Of a stretch of DNA of 64,000 nucleotides, positions 34,561 to 44,278 are shown one piece after another (within the stretch, counting starts at the first letter, position 1; the number at the start of each line of letters is the position of its first letter). The notes below the pieces were generated by a model. It was given only the letters and a program-made list of their open reading frames with translations. It made no database searches and had not been told where the DNA came from. The DNA lies in assembly GCF_030272615.1 (NCBI RefSeq), contig NC_081412.1:341747370-341811369 (forward strand), written 5' to 3'. A program made the translations under genes and the position numbers. This DNA comes from Cryptomeria japonica. Lineage: Eukaryota > Streptophyta > Pinopsida > Cupressales > Cupressaceae.

Positions 34561-36009
34561 TCACCTCTCCCACTCGCTCACCACCATCAGCTCCAATGGC
34601 CAAACCTCCCCTCCCTCTATCCTCCACATCCCGCTGCACAACTCTCTCCACCCGTATCCCTCTATCACCACCAGCTCCACCTTTATCCCCTCTCCTCCCC
34701 TAATCAACTCTCCCCTATCCCCATGCCGACCTTGGCCACCTCCTCCACCATCTCCACCATCATCACCTCCACCATCCCCACCTCCCTCATCCAGCTCCTC
34801 TCCCTCCTCTCCCCGTCTCCCTAGTCTCTCGGGTTGCTCATCCTCATCATCATCAAAAGTGGGAATCATCTCCGCTGGATCTGATATCTTGACCACCACA
34901 TGAGCTGCAAACAGTGTTGCAAACTCGTCAGTCATCCCCACATCCACTATCCCGTAGGCATAGTCCCATATCTGGTCGGTTAGGTGCATGTACTCCTCAA
35001 CCGCCACAACGATATCAATGGTGGGTCCGCACTCTGGCACATCCTGGCTTCGTCGAGCATACAAGCATGCTCCCTTAGGTATCCCCTGTTGTCGTCCATA
35101 CTGTCGCAAAACTCGGCTGTGCATAAATCTCTCAATAATAAAGGGCGTCTGCCCTATCAGAAATTGGGACATGTAGACATAAGGCATCTCCATCCCATCC
35201 TCTGCCCATACCTCGCAATGCATATACAGTCTCCAGATGACCGTGTCAATATCATCAAGCACTCGCCTCCAATGCTCTAGTTTGCCCAACTTACGCTGGA
35301 CAACTATCCCTCTGTATCCATAGGCATAAGCACACCCAACTGGCCTATCTCTATCTGCTAGTGTCCTCGCTATGGGAATATGCTCCCATGCCCACACCTG
35401 TAGCAATGTAACCCTAGCTGATAGACTCCCATATCCCAAGTAAACCACCTGATGTAGGTCCTTGTATAAGTGGGCCAACATAGCAGAGCCCCATGCAAAT
35501 CGGCGACCCTGTGTCACCATGTCCTCCAAGACCAATCCCCATCCTACTGCCAGTCCCTTTGACCTACGAACGGGACATAAGAAGCCACCTATAAATCCTG
35601 CCAGCACTGATGATAGAGGAGCATAATCCAAATCAATAAACTCCTGCCATGGGATCTCATACCCGCAAATATGCTCATCATACAAAATCCAGTGAAGAGC
35701 CTCTGTCCCGCCCTCCTCAGTCTGCTCATATGGTAAAAGTACACCTACCATGAGAATCCGCAGAACCTGGTAGCAATCCTCAGGTGTCATTGTAACCTCA
35801 CCTGTCGCCAAATGAAAGGTGTTGATGTCACTATGCCACCTCTCGGCCAAAGCTGTCAATAAACCCCATTTAATGATATACCGGGGCATCTCTAACAAAG
35901 AGAATAGTCCACATCTCTCAATAATGTCCCTGTCTTCCTGTGTTAGTCGTGGTATCAAAGACCATGGTCTTGAAAATTGCTCTCGCGATTGCACAACCCC
36001 AAGCCACTC
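34561..36009 (-). CDS. E2 antisense gene exon 2: plant mobile domain (PMD) protein
   Basis: An open frame of 482 codons runs from the splice acceptor to the stop, antisense to gag-pol. Motifs of the aminotransferase-like plant mobile domain are clear: LTALAERWHSDINTFHLATG, EVTMTPEDCYQVLRILMVG, RRFAWGSAMLAHLYKDLHQV and LLQVWAWEHIPI. A later acidic then glycine-rich tail follows (DDDEDEQPERLGRRGEE and GGGDGGGDDGG). PMD proteins are found in plant transposons and in a few host genes acting in silencing; the role in retrotransposons is not known. The start is set by the acceptor AG at 36010-36011, because GAG at 36009 aligns with E3 exon 2 (EWLGVVQSRE against EKLDVLQCQE). The long intact frame contrasts with the broken sense genes. 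Confidence 0.88.
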   Translation of the reverse strand, partial: EWLGVVQSREQFSRPWSLIPRLTQEDRDIIERCGLFSLLEMPRYIIKWGLLTALAERWHSDINTFHLATGEVTMTPEDCYQVLRILMVGVLLPYEQTEEGGTEALHWILYDEHICGYEIPWQEFIDLDYAPLSSVLAGFIGGFLCPVRRSKGLAVGWGLVLEDMVTQGRRFAWGSAMLAHLYKDLHQVVYLGYGSLSARVTLLQVWAWEHIPIARTLADRDRPVGCAYAYGYRGIVVQRKLGKLEHWRRVLDDIDTVIWRLYMHCEVWAEDGMEMPYVYMSQFLIGQTPFIIERFMHSRVLRQYGRQQGIPKGACLYARRSQDVPECGPTIDIVVAVEEYMHLTDQIWDYAYGIVDVGMTDEFATLFAAHVVVKISDPAEMIPTFDDDEDEQPERLGRRGEEGEELDEGGGDGGGDDGGDGGGGGQGRHGDRGELIRGGEGIKVELVVIEGYGWRELCSGMWRIEGGEVWPLELMVVSEWER

Positions 36010-36159
36010 CTATCACACACAAAACATGTCCAATATCAGTTTCCTCATCAAATCAAATTCATATCAACTTGAAAATCTAATCAAGTTCCATATCATATGA
36101 ATCCATATCAGTATCAGATCATTTCAACTTGAAGCACCGCAAATTAAATCAAGTTATCT

Positions 36160-36425
36160 ATCAAATCCATATCAGCTTGAAAAACAACTCAAGTTTTACA
36201 TCCATATCAGCTTGAAAAACAACTCAAGTTTCACATCCATATCAGCTTGAAAAACAACTCAAGTTTCACATCCATATCAGCTTGAAAAACAACTCAAGTT
36301 TCACATCCATATCAGCTTGAAAAACAACTCAAGTTTCTCATCCATATCAGCTTGGAAAACAACTCAAGTTTCACAACCATATCAACTTGAAAAACAACTC
36401 AAGTTTCCCATTCATATCAACTGGA
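36160..36425. repeat. 35-bp tandem repeat with internal hairpin
   Basis: About seven to eight copies carry CATATCAGCTTGAAAAACA followed by ACTCAAGTTTCACATC. Within each unit CTTGA and TCAAG can pair across an 8-base loop. It lies inside the antisense-gene intron. Confidence 0.92.
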
Positions 36426-36689
36426 AACAATGCATATCAAATCAAGTTCATATCAAATCAAATCCATATCAAAACCAAATCAACATTAAACTTGAAACAT
36501 TGAAAATCAAATCAAGTTATCTATCAAAAATAAAAAATCAGAACTCATATCGGACAATTTATCAAACCAACACATAGTAGGCACGCAGACTGACTATCGC
36601 ACCCATCCTAGAAAAAACTGGCAAACACCTACTTACCCCCAACTATCTTCATTCATCTCAAAAATCCTATTTTCATCAACATTTTTTGC

Positions 36690-37095
36690 CCACGCGCTAA
36701 AAATTTTTATCCACGCGCTAAGCTGCTAGCTACATGCTACCTGAAATCCCCTAAGTGCTACCAAATGTACCCTAAGTGCTAAAATGCACCTATGCGCTAC
36801 CTTGATCTAACTTTGCGCCACCTAGAACACCCTATGTGCTAACTCTATCTATGCGCTATTCTACTCTACCGCCGTGCTGACCCCCTATTGACTCTATGCA
36901 CTAGGTCTTACCTATGCGCTACCCTTTCCCCCTTGCGTGCTAGCCTGCTAACCAGCTGTGCTAAAAACCCTTGATGTGCTATCCTAACCCCCTCCCATGC
37001 TACCCAACCCAACCTGGGTGGTACCCTAGTTTCTAACCCTAGACGCGCTACCCTTCTTATCGTATGCGCTAGGGTGTAGACCCTACGCGCTAAAC
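36690..37095 (-). repeat. TAGCGC-core repeat region in the antisense intron of E2
   Basis: More than 20 GCGCTA, GTGCTA or GCACTA-like cores occur at about 15-25 bp spacing on the plus strand. On the antisense-gene strand they read TAGCGC, the same direction as in the E3 intron. Confidence 0.8.
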
Positions 37096-37179
37096 TATTA
37101 CAATCCGCATGAAAAATTGTAAAGCATGACTAAAAATGATAAAACAAAAAGCAAAAAGTGGCAAAAATTGATGACTTAC

Positions 37180-37254
37180 CGGTGGTCCATACGTGGCGGG
37201 CTTCCGATACCTCTGAACGCACTCGAATCGATGAGAAGCATGGGGAACCAACAT
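37180..37254 (-). CDS. E2 antisense gene exon 1 (25 codons)
   Basis: ATG at 37254 opens a 25-codon exon ending HRFECVQRYRKPATYGPP before a GTAAGT donor. The E3 counterpart is also exactly 25 codons (HRFERVRRYQWPAEYGYP). Joined in phase 0 to exon 2 it gives a 507-residue product. Short conserved exons like this are missed by simple ORF scans. Confidence 0.8.
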
Positions 37255-37328
37255 TTTGTCTTCTCTCCAAATATCACTTTCTCCAAAGTCAACAAACACA
37301 AATGATACCAATAAAACCACTTTTTACC

Positions 37329-37336
37329 TTTTTATA
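37329..37336 (-). promoter_or_regulatory. TATA box of the E2 antisense gene
   Basis: TATAAAAA (in CCCTATAAAAAGG) on the minus strand lies 82 bp before the exon 1 ATG. E3 has TATAAAA at 83 bp before its ATG, with related sequence between. This predicts a start site about 30 bp downstream and a 5' UTR of some 50 bases. Confidence 0.7.
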
Positions 37337-37656
37337 GGGTAAACAAAAATTAGGGTTGCGTGGTGGAACACGTAAATTGCTCGTGGTCTCATTTCTAACC
37401 CTACCAAACATCATTATCGGGAGATGAATCAAATTAACGCACTCAGCATAGACAAAATTTTAAAATGTAATAAAATTTATCAAAATCAAATCAAATTTTC
37501 AAAATTTTTGATTCATCTCGCGAGGGGGTATTATCAACATCATTTATCAAATCTGGGGCACGACATGAACATCTCAATACGACATCACACTGATCATAAT
37601 CAAATTTTGACGACACATCATTTTCTTTGAATCAACATGTGCACACACGTCACTTC

Positions 37657-37670
37657 AAAGAGGGGCAAAA
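37657..37670 (+). other. E2 polypurine tract
   Basis: AAAGAGGGGCAAAA lies directly before the 3' LTR. E3 has the same tract on its strand. Confidence 0.92.
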
Positions 37671-39124
37671 TGTAGACGTATAAAAATGACCATATTCCTA
37701 AATGAACATTTAATGCTCATTTTATTCTCATTCCTTTATTTTAATTATATCACCCACATTCCTCTATGTAAATAAATAAATTATTCAATTTATTTATTTA
37801 AATTCACTTAAGCCTTTTATATCATTTAATTGAATAAATCATTTTATTTAATTAAATCCCTTCTCTCCACTTTTAATGAAATTTACATTTAATTAAATAG
37901 TTCACCCCAAACAAATAAATCTAATTTATTTAAATTCCCCACTTGCAACCAAATTAAAATAAAGCAATTTATTTTAATTAAATCCTATTATTCCTCACCC
38001 ACTTGCATTTTCCTACATCTCCCACTTGCCTCCTAACCCTCTTCCTAAATTCGTCTAGAATCCCTCTAATCCTAATCAATTAACCTAAACCCTTCAATTA
38101 TCCCCTTTCCCTAAATTTGAGGAGGTCACTTCTCAAATTTGGAGTAAAGTCTTCCAAAGGCATTAAAGCCTTTATGCCTTCACCAAGCTAACTTGTTGAA
38201 TACCCCCAAATTTGGAAGGACTCTTACAAATTTATCCCCAAAGTCTTTCAAACCATTAATGGTTAAGTAACACTTTGTGGCATGGTTAGAGACTTTTTGC
38301 CTAACTCAACCTTCATCTAACCCAAGGGTCTCATCAAGCATTCATTGCTTTGACCATGGTTATTCCTTTAACCTTTGCACAAGAGTTTATCCTTTGGGTA
38401 AAAGCTTCATCCAATGGGTAACCCTAACCTAACCTTAACTCTTACCTCCTAGGGTAACCATGAGGTCTTCTCAAGAATTTAATGCTTCTTACCTCTCCTC
38501 TCAAGCAGTCTTATGTTGACAATTGTCACCATTTCATTGGTGAGAATTGTAAACATGGATTGATAGCTTTCAATCCCAACCCTTGATCAGATCTTTCAAT
38601 CCTGACCATCCATTGCCCTATTTCTTCTATAAATAGAACTCTCATCCCTCCATTTTAGGATCCAAGTCTTTAGCATACTTATACTTAATTTTAACAAGCA
38701 TTTAGCCTCTCTTTGTAATAGAAATAAATCTAATAATCATTTTAGAGTATTTCTATCATCTTAGATTAAATCATATAGCTAGTATATCATGTTCGGATAG
38801 TATTTTTACTAACCTTGTCATCTTATCATGTACTTTAGTTCATTTGCTAGAATCATGCATAAATAGGATGCATTCATACTAAATTTGATCAAAAGCATCC
38901 CTCGTTCTTGCATTTGTCATCCCTAAGTCACTTTGCTCAGTGATCTGAGAGCAAAGGCATTGGCTTGAGGGATCTTGTGAGATAGAGAACCATGAAACAC
39001 TCCTTGGGAAGTTGAGCTATTTCTCATGGCTCCATAACTTGCACCAAGAGTCCCATGGGTGTGTGGGCAAGTCTTTGAATATTTTCACAATTTGAGTTTC
39101 ATTGAACCGCTTTCCCTGCATGCA
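37671..39124 (+). repeat. E2 3' LTR (1454 bp)
   Basis: It begins TGTAGACGTATAAAAATGACC and ends TGCATGCA. It keeps short blocks missing from the 5' LTR, so the 5' copy has suffered deletions. Confidence 0.93.
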
Positions 39125-39129
39125 ATAAC

Positions 39130-40411
39130 AACACCTAATAATGTCTTTTGTCTCCATCTTTATAGACTGGTTTCCCGCAAAAAGACCATTTCAAGAATCA
39201 GGCGGTTAGGGTTTTTTCACCACCCTTGAGGCAAACCAAATCTAATAAGATCTTGTGTGATCTGATCTTCCTGACTCCTAGCCTACAAAAATCTATCATT
39301 ACTACACCTTCTAGATCACACCTTCCATCTTTGGCGATCTGCTTTTTACCCTATCGGCTGGTCTCTTGGTCAAACACCAGGATTTGGTTGTGCTGTTTCC
39401 TTCATCCACCTCGATCTCCTCAATCGCTCTTAGCTGGCTCGTAGTTGTCCTTCAGACCTTGAGCCATAAACCCTTGCAACAATCTACAACGTGTCCCGTG
39501 ATTTATGGGACCTTTTATCACATTCGACCAAATCTACACCTACCCCGTCGATGGAGGTTCGCCACCTCATAAACATTTGCCATTTCATCCTTTCGTGGCA
39601 TCACTGTCGGTATCCACCTCATCAAAGTGTTCTGTCAGTTTATGCCTAGTCACCGAACATTCAAACAACTGGTTCCATCTACTGATAAACAAACCCTACT
39701 GGCATATGACACCTTGCCAGTTGTCCTTCTTGTCATGACCTTCCTTAGTCTGCCGGTGTAACCCTCAAACCGGTCTTCAGACATGACTGACCTATGCATG
39801 CACATTCCCATCAAGTATCTATACCTTGTCCATATTAATGATGAGCTTACATACAAGTTACCACTCTTGATGCCACCATGTCATCAACCTTCACAAGACT
39901 CCATCTTTAATCAGGTCAATCTATTTCTGACTGCAGCTGCTTAGCCTTACCTTTTCCCTTATCAATTCTTTTGATTCCTCTACTGGCTTGTCAAGGTGAC
40001 AAACACTTCTCACTTCCTCTGAACTGGTATCTCAACATGCCTTCTCTATTGGTCCTGGTCTCATGTACTTAAGGCATTCCCTTAATTCATTGGTGGATCT
40101 GATGTGAGCCTTCAAGTACTTGTCTTTACCTCTTCACACTTATGCACATAGTGCATAATAAGAGATAATCTCCACTTACCGGTGGAGTGACACCTTATCA
40201 TTTGCATCCTACAATGTACTTCATGTGACTTCCCTGTTTGTGCAACATCTTTTCAAATAGGCATATGTGATATGATGTGAGCACATTCACTATCGGTCAT
40301 TGCTTCTCATGATGACTGCAACTTCATCCAGTGGGAGTCCCTTTGTTCTGCAGCCTCACAACATACTGGTCCTGTTCATTCTTCTCCTCCAGTGTTGATG
40401 TGATTTAGGTA
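39130..40411 (-). repeat. E5 3' LTR, piece 2
   Basis: It resumes exactly where piece 1 stopped and matches 47219-48500 of the intact E5 LTR. It is cut at 40412 by E6. Confidence 0.92.
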
Positions 40412-40416
40412 ATATT

Positions 40417-40671
40417 TGTTGGTATTATGGATGTGTTGCATTGGTTTTGTCATTGATGTCAACACTTGTCAACACTTATCAGCACTAGAGATCTTTGGTT
40501 ATTTTCATCGGCATGTTCAGTGACTTATGCACAATCATCGGTATTTGGTTCACTGACAGGTTATATTGTTCACCGACATTGAGGATGATCTGTTATCACC
40601 TGAAGATTACTTGGTTATGTCGAAGACATGGTTTGGACACTTAGTTTTGGTGATTTAGCTATGTTGGTCCT
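40417..40671 (+). repeat. E6 5' LTR, truncated
   Basis: TGTTGGTATTATGG and the next 250 bp match the start of the 3' LTR at 41844. The match ends in the middle of the LTR, where gag-like sequence begins soon after. Confidence 0.88.
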
Positions 40672-40699
40672 ACATAGAATCAACCTAATCCACCTACCT

Positions 40700-40995
40700 T
40701 GGCTAAAGATTAGGAGAATGATTGCAAAGCAAGAGAAGCACTTTTGATCGCATTGTCAGATCAACAAATCATGGGATTATTAGACCGATCTACTGCTAAA
40801 GATATTTGGGACAAATTGGAGACATTTAATGAAGGTGATACCACTATCAAAATTGTAAAACTGGAATGCTTCCGGGTCAGGTATGAAAATCTGAAAATGG
40901 AAGAAGATGAAAGAATTTCTGCTTTTATGGAAAGAGTTAATGAAATTGTTTTGGGTATATAATGTTGTGGAGGATCTTTAAGTGAAGATTTGAAA
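40700..40995 (+). pseudogene. E6 copia gag fragment
   Basis: The frame reads ALLIALSDQQIMGLLDRSTA, DIWDKLETFNEGD and KMEEDERISAFMERVNEIV, typical UBN2 gag blocks. It ends in a stop at 40960 and then passes, after a little more gag-like text (CGGSLSEDLKI), straight into RNase H. It is a deletion product and cannot form a capsid. Confidence 0.88.
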
Positions 40996-40999
40996 ATTT

Positions 41000-41483
41000 T
41001 GATTTATGTGCATACACAGATGCAAATTGGGCAGGAGATGTAGATGACAGAAAGAGCATCACTGATAGAGCATTCTTTCTTGGTAGTAGATTGATTTCAT
41101 GGTTGAGCAAGAAACAAAGTTGTACATCATTATCAACAACAAAATCAAAATATGTTGCAGCAACAACTAATTGTACTCAGGTATTATGGATTAAGCAAAT
41201 GTTGAAGGACATAAAGGTAAAATGCAAAGAACCTATAATCATTTACTATGATAATATGGCAACAATTGATATATCCAAGAATCTGGTATTTCACTCTAAA
41301 ACTAAACATGTTTCTATCAAATTCAATTTTCTGAAAGAGAATGTTGAAGCAAAAGAAGTGAAATTGGTTTATGTGAATACTAAAGAGCAGATTGTAGATA
41401 TCTTTACTAAGCCTTTGCCTAAGGAAACTTTTGAATATCTCAAAGAGCAGCTTGGGGTAATACCCTCACCGGTTGAGACTTAG
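41000..41483 (+). pseudogene. E6 copia RNase H fragment
   Basis: The sequence reads TDANWAGDVDDRKSITD with FFLGSRLISWLSKKQ, the start of copia RNase H, then CTSLSTTKSKYVAATTNCTQ, YYDNMATIDISKNLVFHSKT and IFTKPLPKETFEYLKEQLGV, the normal C-terminus. It lies next to the PPT and 3' LTR, as expected for the end of pol. Confidence 0.92.
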
Positions 41484-41843
41484 ACAATTGAAGATTGGCA
41501 TCAAACTGACAGGAATTAACAAAGAAACTTTTCTTTTTCCAGCTTTGATGAAGGAGAGCTACTTCTCAGGGGGAGCAGTTGGTATTTATAATTAGTTCTA
41601 TGAACTGGTTGTATCTAGTTTTTGTATTGCTTTGGTATTTGATGTCAAAGGGGGAGAGATATCTATGGAAAAACACATTATCTTTTGGGGAGAGATTACT
41701 CTTTCGGGGAGTAATATTATGTATTTTAATTTCTGGTAATTGATCTCTTTGGGAGGTTGTTGTTTTTTGGTTTTTGACATTTCTGCTTTGGTACTTAGAT
41801 GGTTTTTCCATCTTGTGTTGCCATCAATGCAAAACAGGGAGAT
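41484..41843 (+). other. E6 3' untranslated region and PPT
   Basis: Non-coding sequence with G-rich purine tracts (GGGGGAGCAG near 41560, GGGGGAGAG near 41650) ends with CAGGGAGAT directly before the LTR (41835-41843). Purine-rich 3' regions of this kind are usual in plant copia elements. Confidence 0.75.
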
Positions 41844-42912
41844 TGTTGGTATTATGGATGTGTTGAATTGGTTTTGTCATTGATGTCAACACTTGTCAAC
41901 ACTTATCAGCACTGGAGATCTTTGGTTATGTTCACCGACATGTTCAGTGACTTATGCACAGTCACTGGTATTTGGTTCACCGATAGGTTATATTGTTCAC
42001 CGGCACTGAGGATGATTTGTTATCATCTGGAGATTACTTGGTTATGTCGAAGACATGGTTTGGACACTTGGTTTTGGTGATTTGGTTATTGGTCTAAATT
42101 GAGTTTGCATATTTGCTGTTACCGACAAATTGGTCTAGGTTATGGACCGGCAAGCGTTATCTATTCCAGATCAGCACAACACATTATGGAGATGATTTAT
42201 TGATTGGTTATTATTATAAATGCATTAAGCCGACATGATACATCGCATATTTATTCATTTATAATTAATTTAATTGTAATATTCTTAGTGAGCCGACCTA
42301 CACATTTGGTCTTATGTTTTGGTATATATGTAAGAAATAAATTTATGAGATTAAGCAGAAGAAGGAGAAGAGGAATGTAATAAAGTATATGCAAATATAA
42401 GTAGAGCTACTCATGTAGACATCATTTGAAGATTCAAGGAAGGTATGAAGAAGACAATCAGAGCTTAATCGGTACTGAATCCAACATTAAAGATGCTACT
42501 TTGAGCAGTACATTATCATTGTATTTAACCATCCAATTGTAGTCAGTGTGACTCCCATCTTGTGATTGAGCAATGAGCTCTAGGCAGTTGGCCTTTCTGC
42601 ATGTGCAGACCCCATTTGTACACACATACTATCTAGAGTAGTATCATCTGATTGTGGGTAAGGTTTCCCACCATGGTTTTTCCCCTTATAGGGTTTCCAC
42701 ATACAAATATCTGTGTTATGTGTTGTGGATGTTATTTATCTTTCTGTTTCATGCATTAAACTTTACCGGTACTATTATTAACTGTTAAACTGTTAACCGA
42801 CATTAAGTTTGGTTTACTGGTATTATGCATCAAGTTTGATTAAGTTATATTTGGGTTGAAATTAATAGACAATTGATTCACCCCCCCTCTCAGTTGCCTC
42901 TGGATCCTAACA
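41844..42912 (+). repeat. E6 3' LTR (1069 bp)
   Basis: It begins TGTTGGTATTATGG and ends GGATCCTAACA, followed by the ATATT target duplication. Its last 40 bases resemble the CTAACA end of the E5 LTR, which suggests related copia families. Confidence 0.9.
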
Positions 42913-43157
42913 ATATTCTATCTCTTCATCACAAACAACTGCTCAAACACTCCTCTATCTCATCACACAAGTCAGTCACTAACTTGTGTACTGGTGACTC
43001 CACTGGCCACTTTTTCTTGCCTTACCACTGTTTTGCAACACAAGGTGATATCAAGGATATCACATCCTATACTCCTTCATAGCAGTGTTGTTCATTCATC
43101 TCTGCTACTGGTGGTCATCTCATACCAGTTGACATCAATGACAACACAATGCCAACA
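42913..43157 (-). repeat. E5 3' LTR, piece 3
   Basis: It matches 48501-48745 of the intact LTR and ends AATGCCAACA, the inner edge next to the PPT. Confidence 0.9.
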
Positions 43158-43172
43158 ATCTCCCCCTTTGGC
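43158..43172 (-). other. E5 polypurine tract
   Basis: On the minus strand CCAAAGGGGGAGAT directly precedes the LTR start TGTTGGCATTG. Confidence 0.88.
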
Positions 43173-44278
43173 ATTGATGTCAACACATGTAGTATCCGAC
43201 ATACTACATAGTCTTTCTTCCCCTTTACTGTGATCCATGGATTCACTCACATGTAGTATGGAGTATACTACAGAATCCTTCTCCCCCTTTGATAACAATG
43301 ACAAAGGGTACTGTCAGGATATCATCCCTCCCTGTGTTTGCTGGTCACTGACATAATTCTTTCTCCTCCTTTGTCTTTATTGGATGTAACACTTCCGTTG
43401 ATACCACTTGTTATCTTTGTCACCGATTGTTACATCTACTCAAGTCACAACACTTGAGATGGAGAACTTAACCATCAGCTGACACCAATTGAGCATGTGA
43501 GTCAGATGCAATTTGAACTCCATTTGTAGAAAGACTGATACCAATTGCTGATGTGTCAGTGAATACTAATCATCTGTCGGTCAACCTGCAACACCTTTGT
43601 AATTTCCATCTCCTACAGTTTGTCAGTCAGTATCCTTACAATTTCAAGCAAGTCAGCTTTGCATCATGAGCACTTGAACTCCCCTTGATTCATACACCTC
43701 AGGTTCTTATCTTCGATCAGATACACTACCGGGATTCCGATCTTCTCCATATACTGGTTTAGCTGTGCATATGTGATCATCTGATGATCCTTCAATTCTA
43801 TTATATCCACCACATCCTATGACATGATCCTGGATCTACACAAGGCCAGACAATGTTATCATCATGCCAAGAGTCAAACCGGTTAGCCCAAAAGCATGCA
43901 TGCCTGCATGAACAACCACAGGGCCAACAAATGTCATTTAGGTCTTTTCCAATACCACCTAAGACACGAACTCCACATTTCATGCTACTGGGGTTGATGC
44001 AATGAACTTCCAACTTCATTGTCTTACATAACCTGCAAGTACCTATTAGCATACATGCCGGTAACATCATGAACACACCGGTTAACATTTGATACCAGTT
44101 GTTAACCTCCACTTCTTGACACATGCAGTAGTGATCCAACATTGATCTATAGATGTATAGTTGAGGCAATCTCTATACACATCATTTCATTTCCATCCTT
44201 TATACCAACAACATCATGTTCTTTCATGTTGCCTTCTTCATTGACGGGGTGAAAGATAAATTCAATGTGCTACTCCCC
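43173..44278 (-). other. E5 internal region without pol
   Basis: A 1.1-kb stretch lies where protease, integrase, RT and RNase H would be expected. A 122-codon minus frame (43801-44169) has no recognisable domain. On the plus strand there are CTCCCCC-type tracts that may be old PPT-like sequence. Confidence 0.65.

Larger units (their letters stand above)
36010..37179 (-). other. E2 antisense gene intron (1170 bp)
   Basis: The donor is CCG|GTAAGT at 37180/37179 and the acceptor is GTGATAG|GAG at 36010/36009, both phase 0. E3 has an intron at the same codon boundary. It contains a 35-bp tandem repeat and a GCGCTA repeat region. Confidence 0.8.
19594..39124 (+). mobile_element. E2: 19.5-kb Tat/Ogre-like gypsy retrotransposon
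   Basis: Both LTRs (19594-21013 and 37671-39124), PBS, PPT, gag, protease, RT, RNase H, a second RNase H, integrase and an antisense PMD gene are present in the Tat order. Flanking 5-mers are ACAAC (19589-19593) and ATAAC (39125-39129), a target duplication with one change. The uninterrupted target survives at 47214-47218 in the other E5 LTR. The length, dual RNase H and antisense ORF all fit the Tat lineage. Coding frames carry many stops, so it is not autonomous now. Confidence 0.93.
40417..42912 (+). mobile_element. E6: internally deleted copia element
   Basis: A truncated 5' LTR (40417-40671) and full 3' LTR (41844-42912) flank fused gag and RNase H pieces. Perfect 5-bp target duplications ATATT flank it (40412-40416, 42913-42917), and the unoccupied site is at 48501-48505. 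Most of the 5' LTR, the PBS, protease, integrase and RT are missing. Confidence 0.92.

Noticed and set aside
34055-35280. Plus-strand frames of 60-100 codons opposite the PMD gene
   Set aside because: They are shadows of the antisense coding frame without motifs of their own.
36160-36425. CRISPR-like regular spacing
   Set aside because: The units are contiguous tandem copies without unique spacers, in a plant retrotransposon.
43801-44169. A 122-codon cysteine- and tryptophan-containing frame in E5
   Set aside because: No recognisable domain, and no sign of conservation; it may be a chance frame in the internal region.
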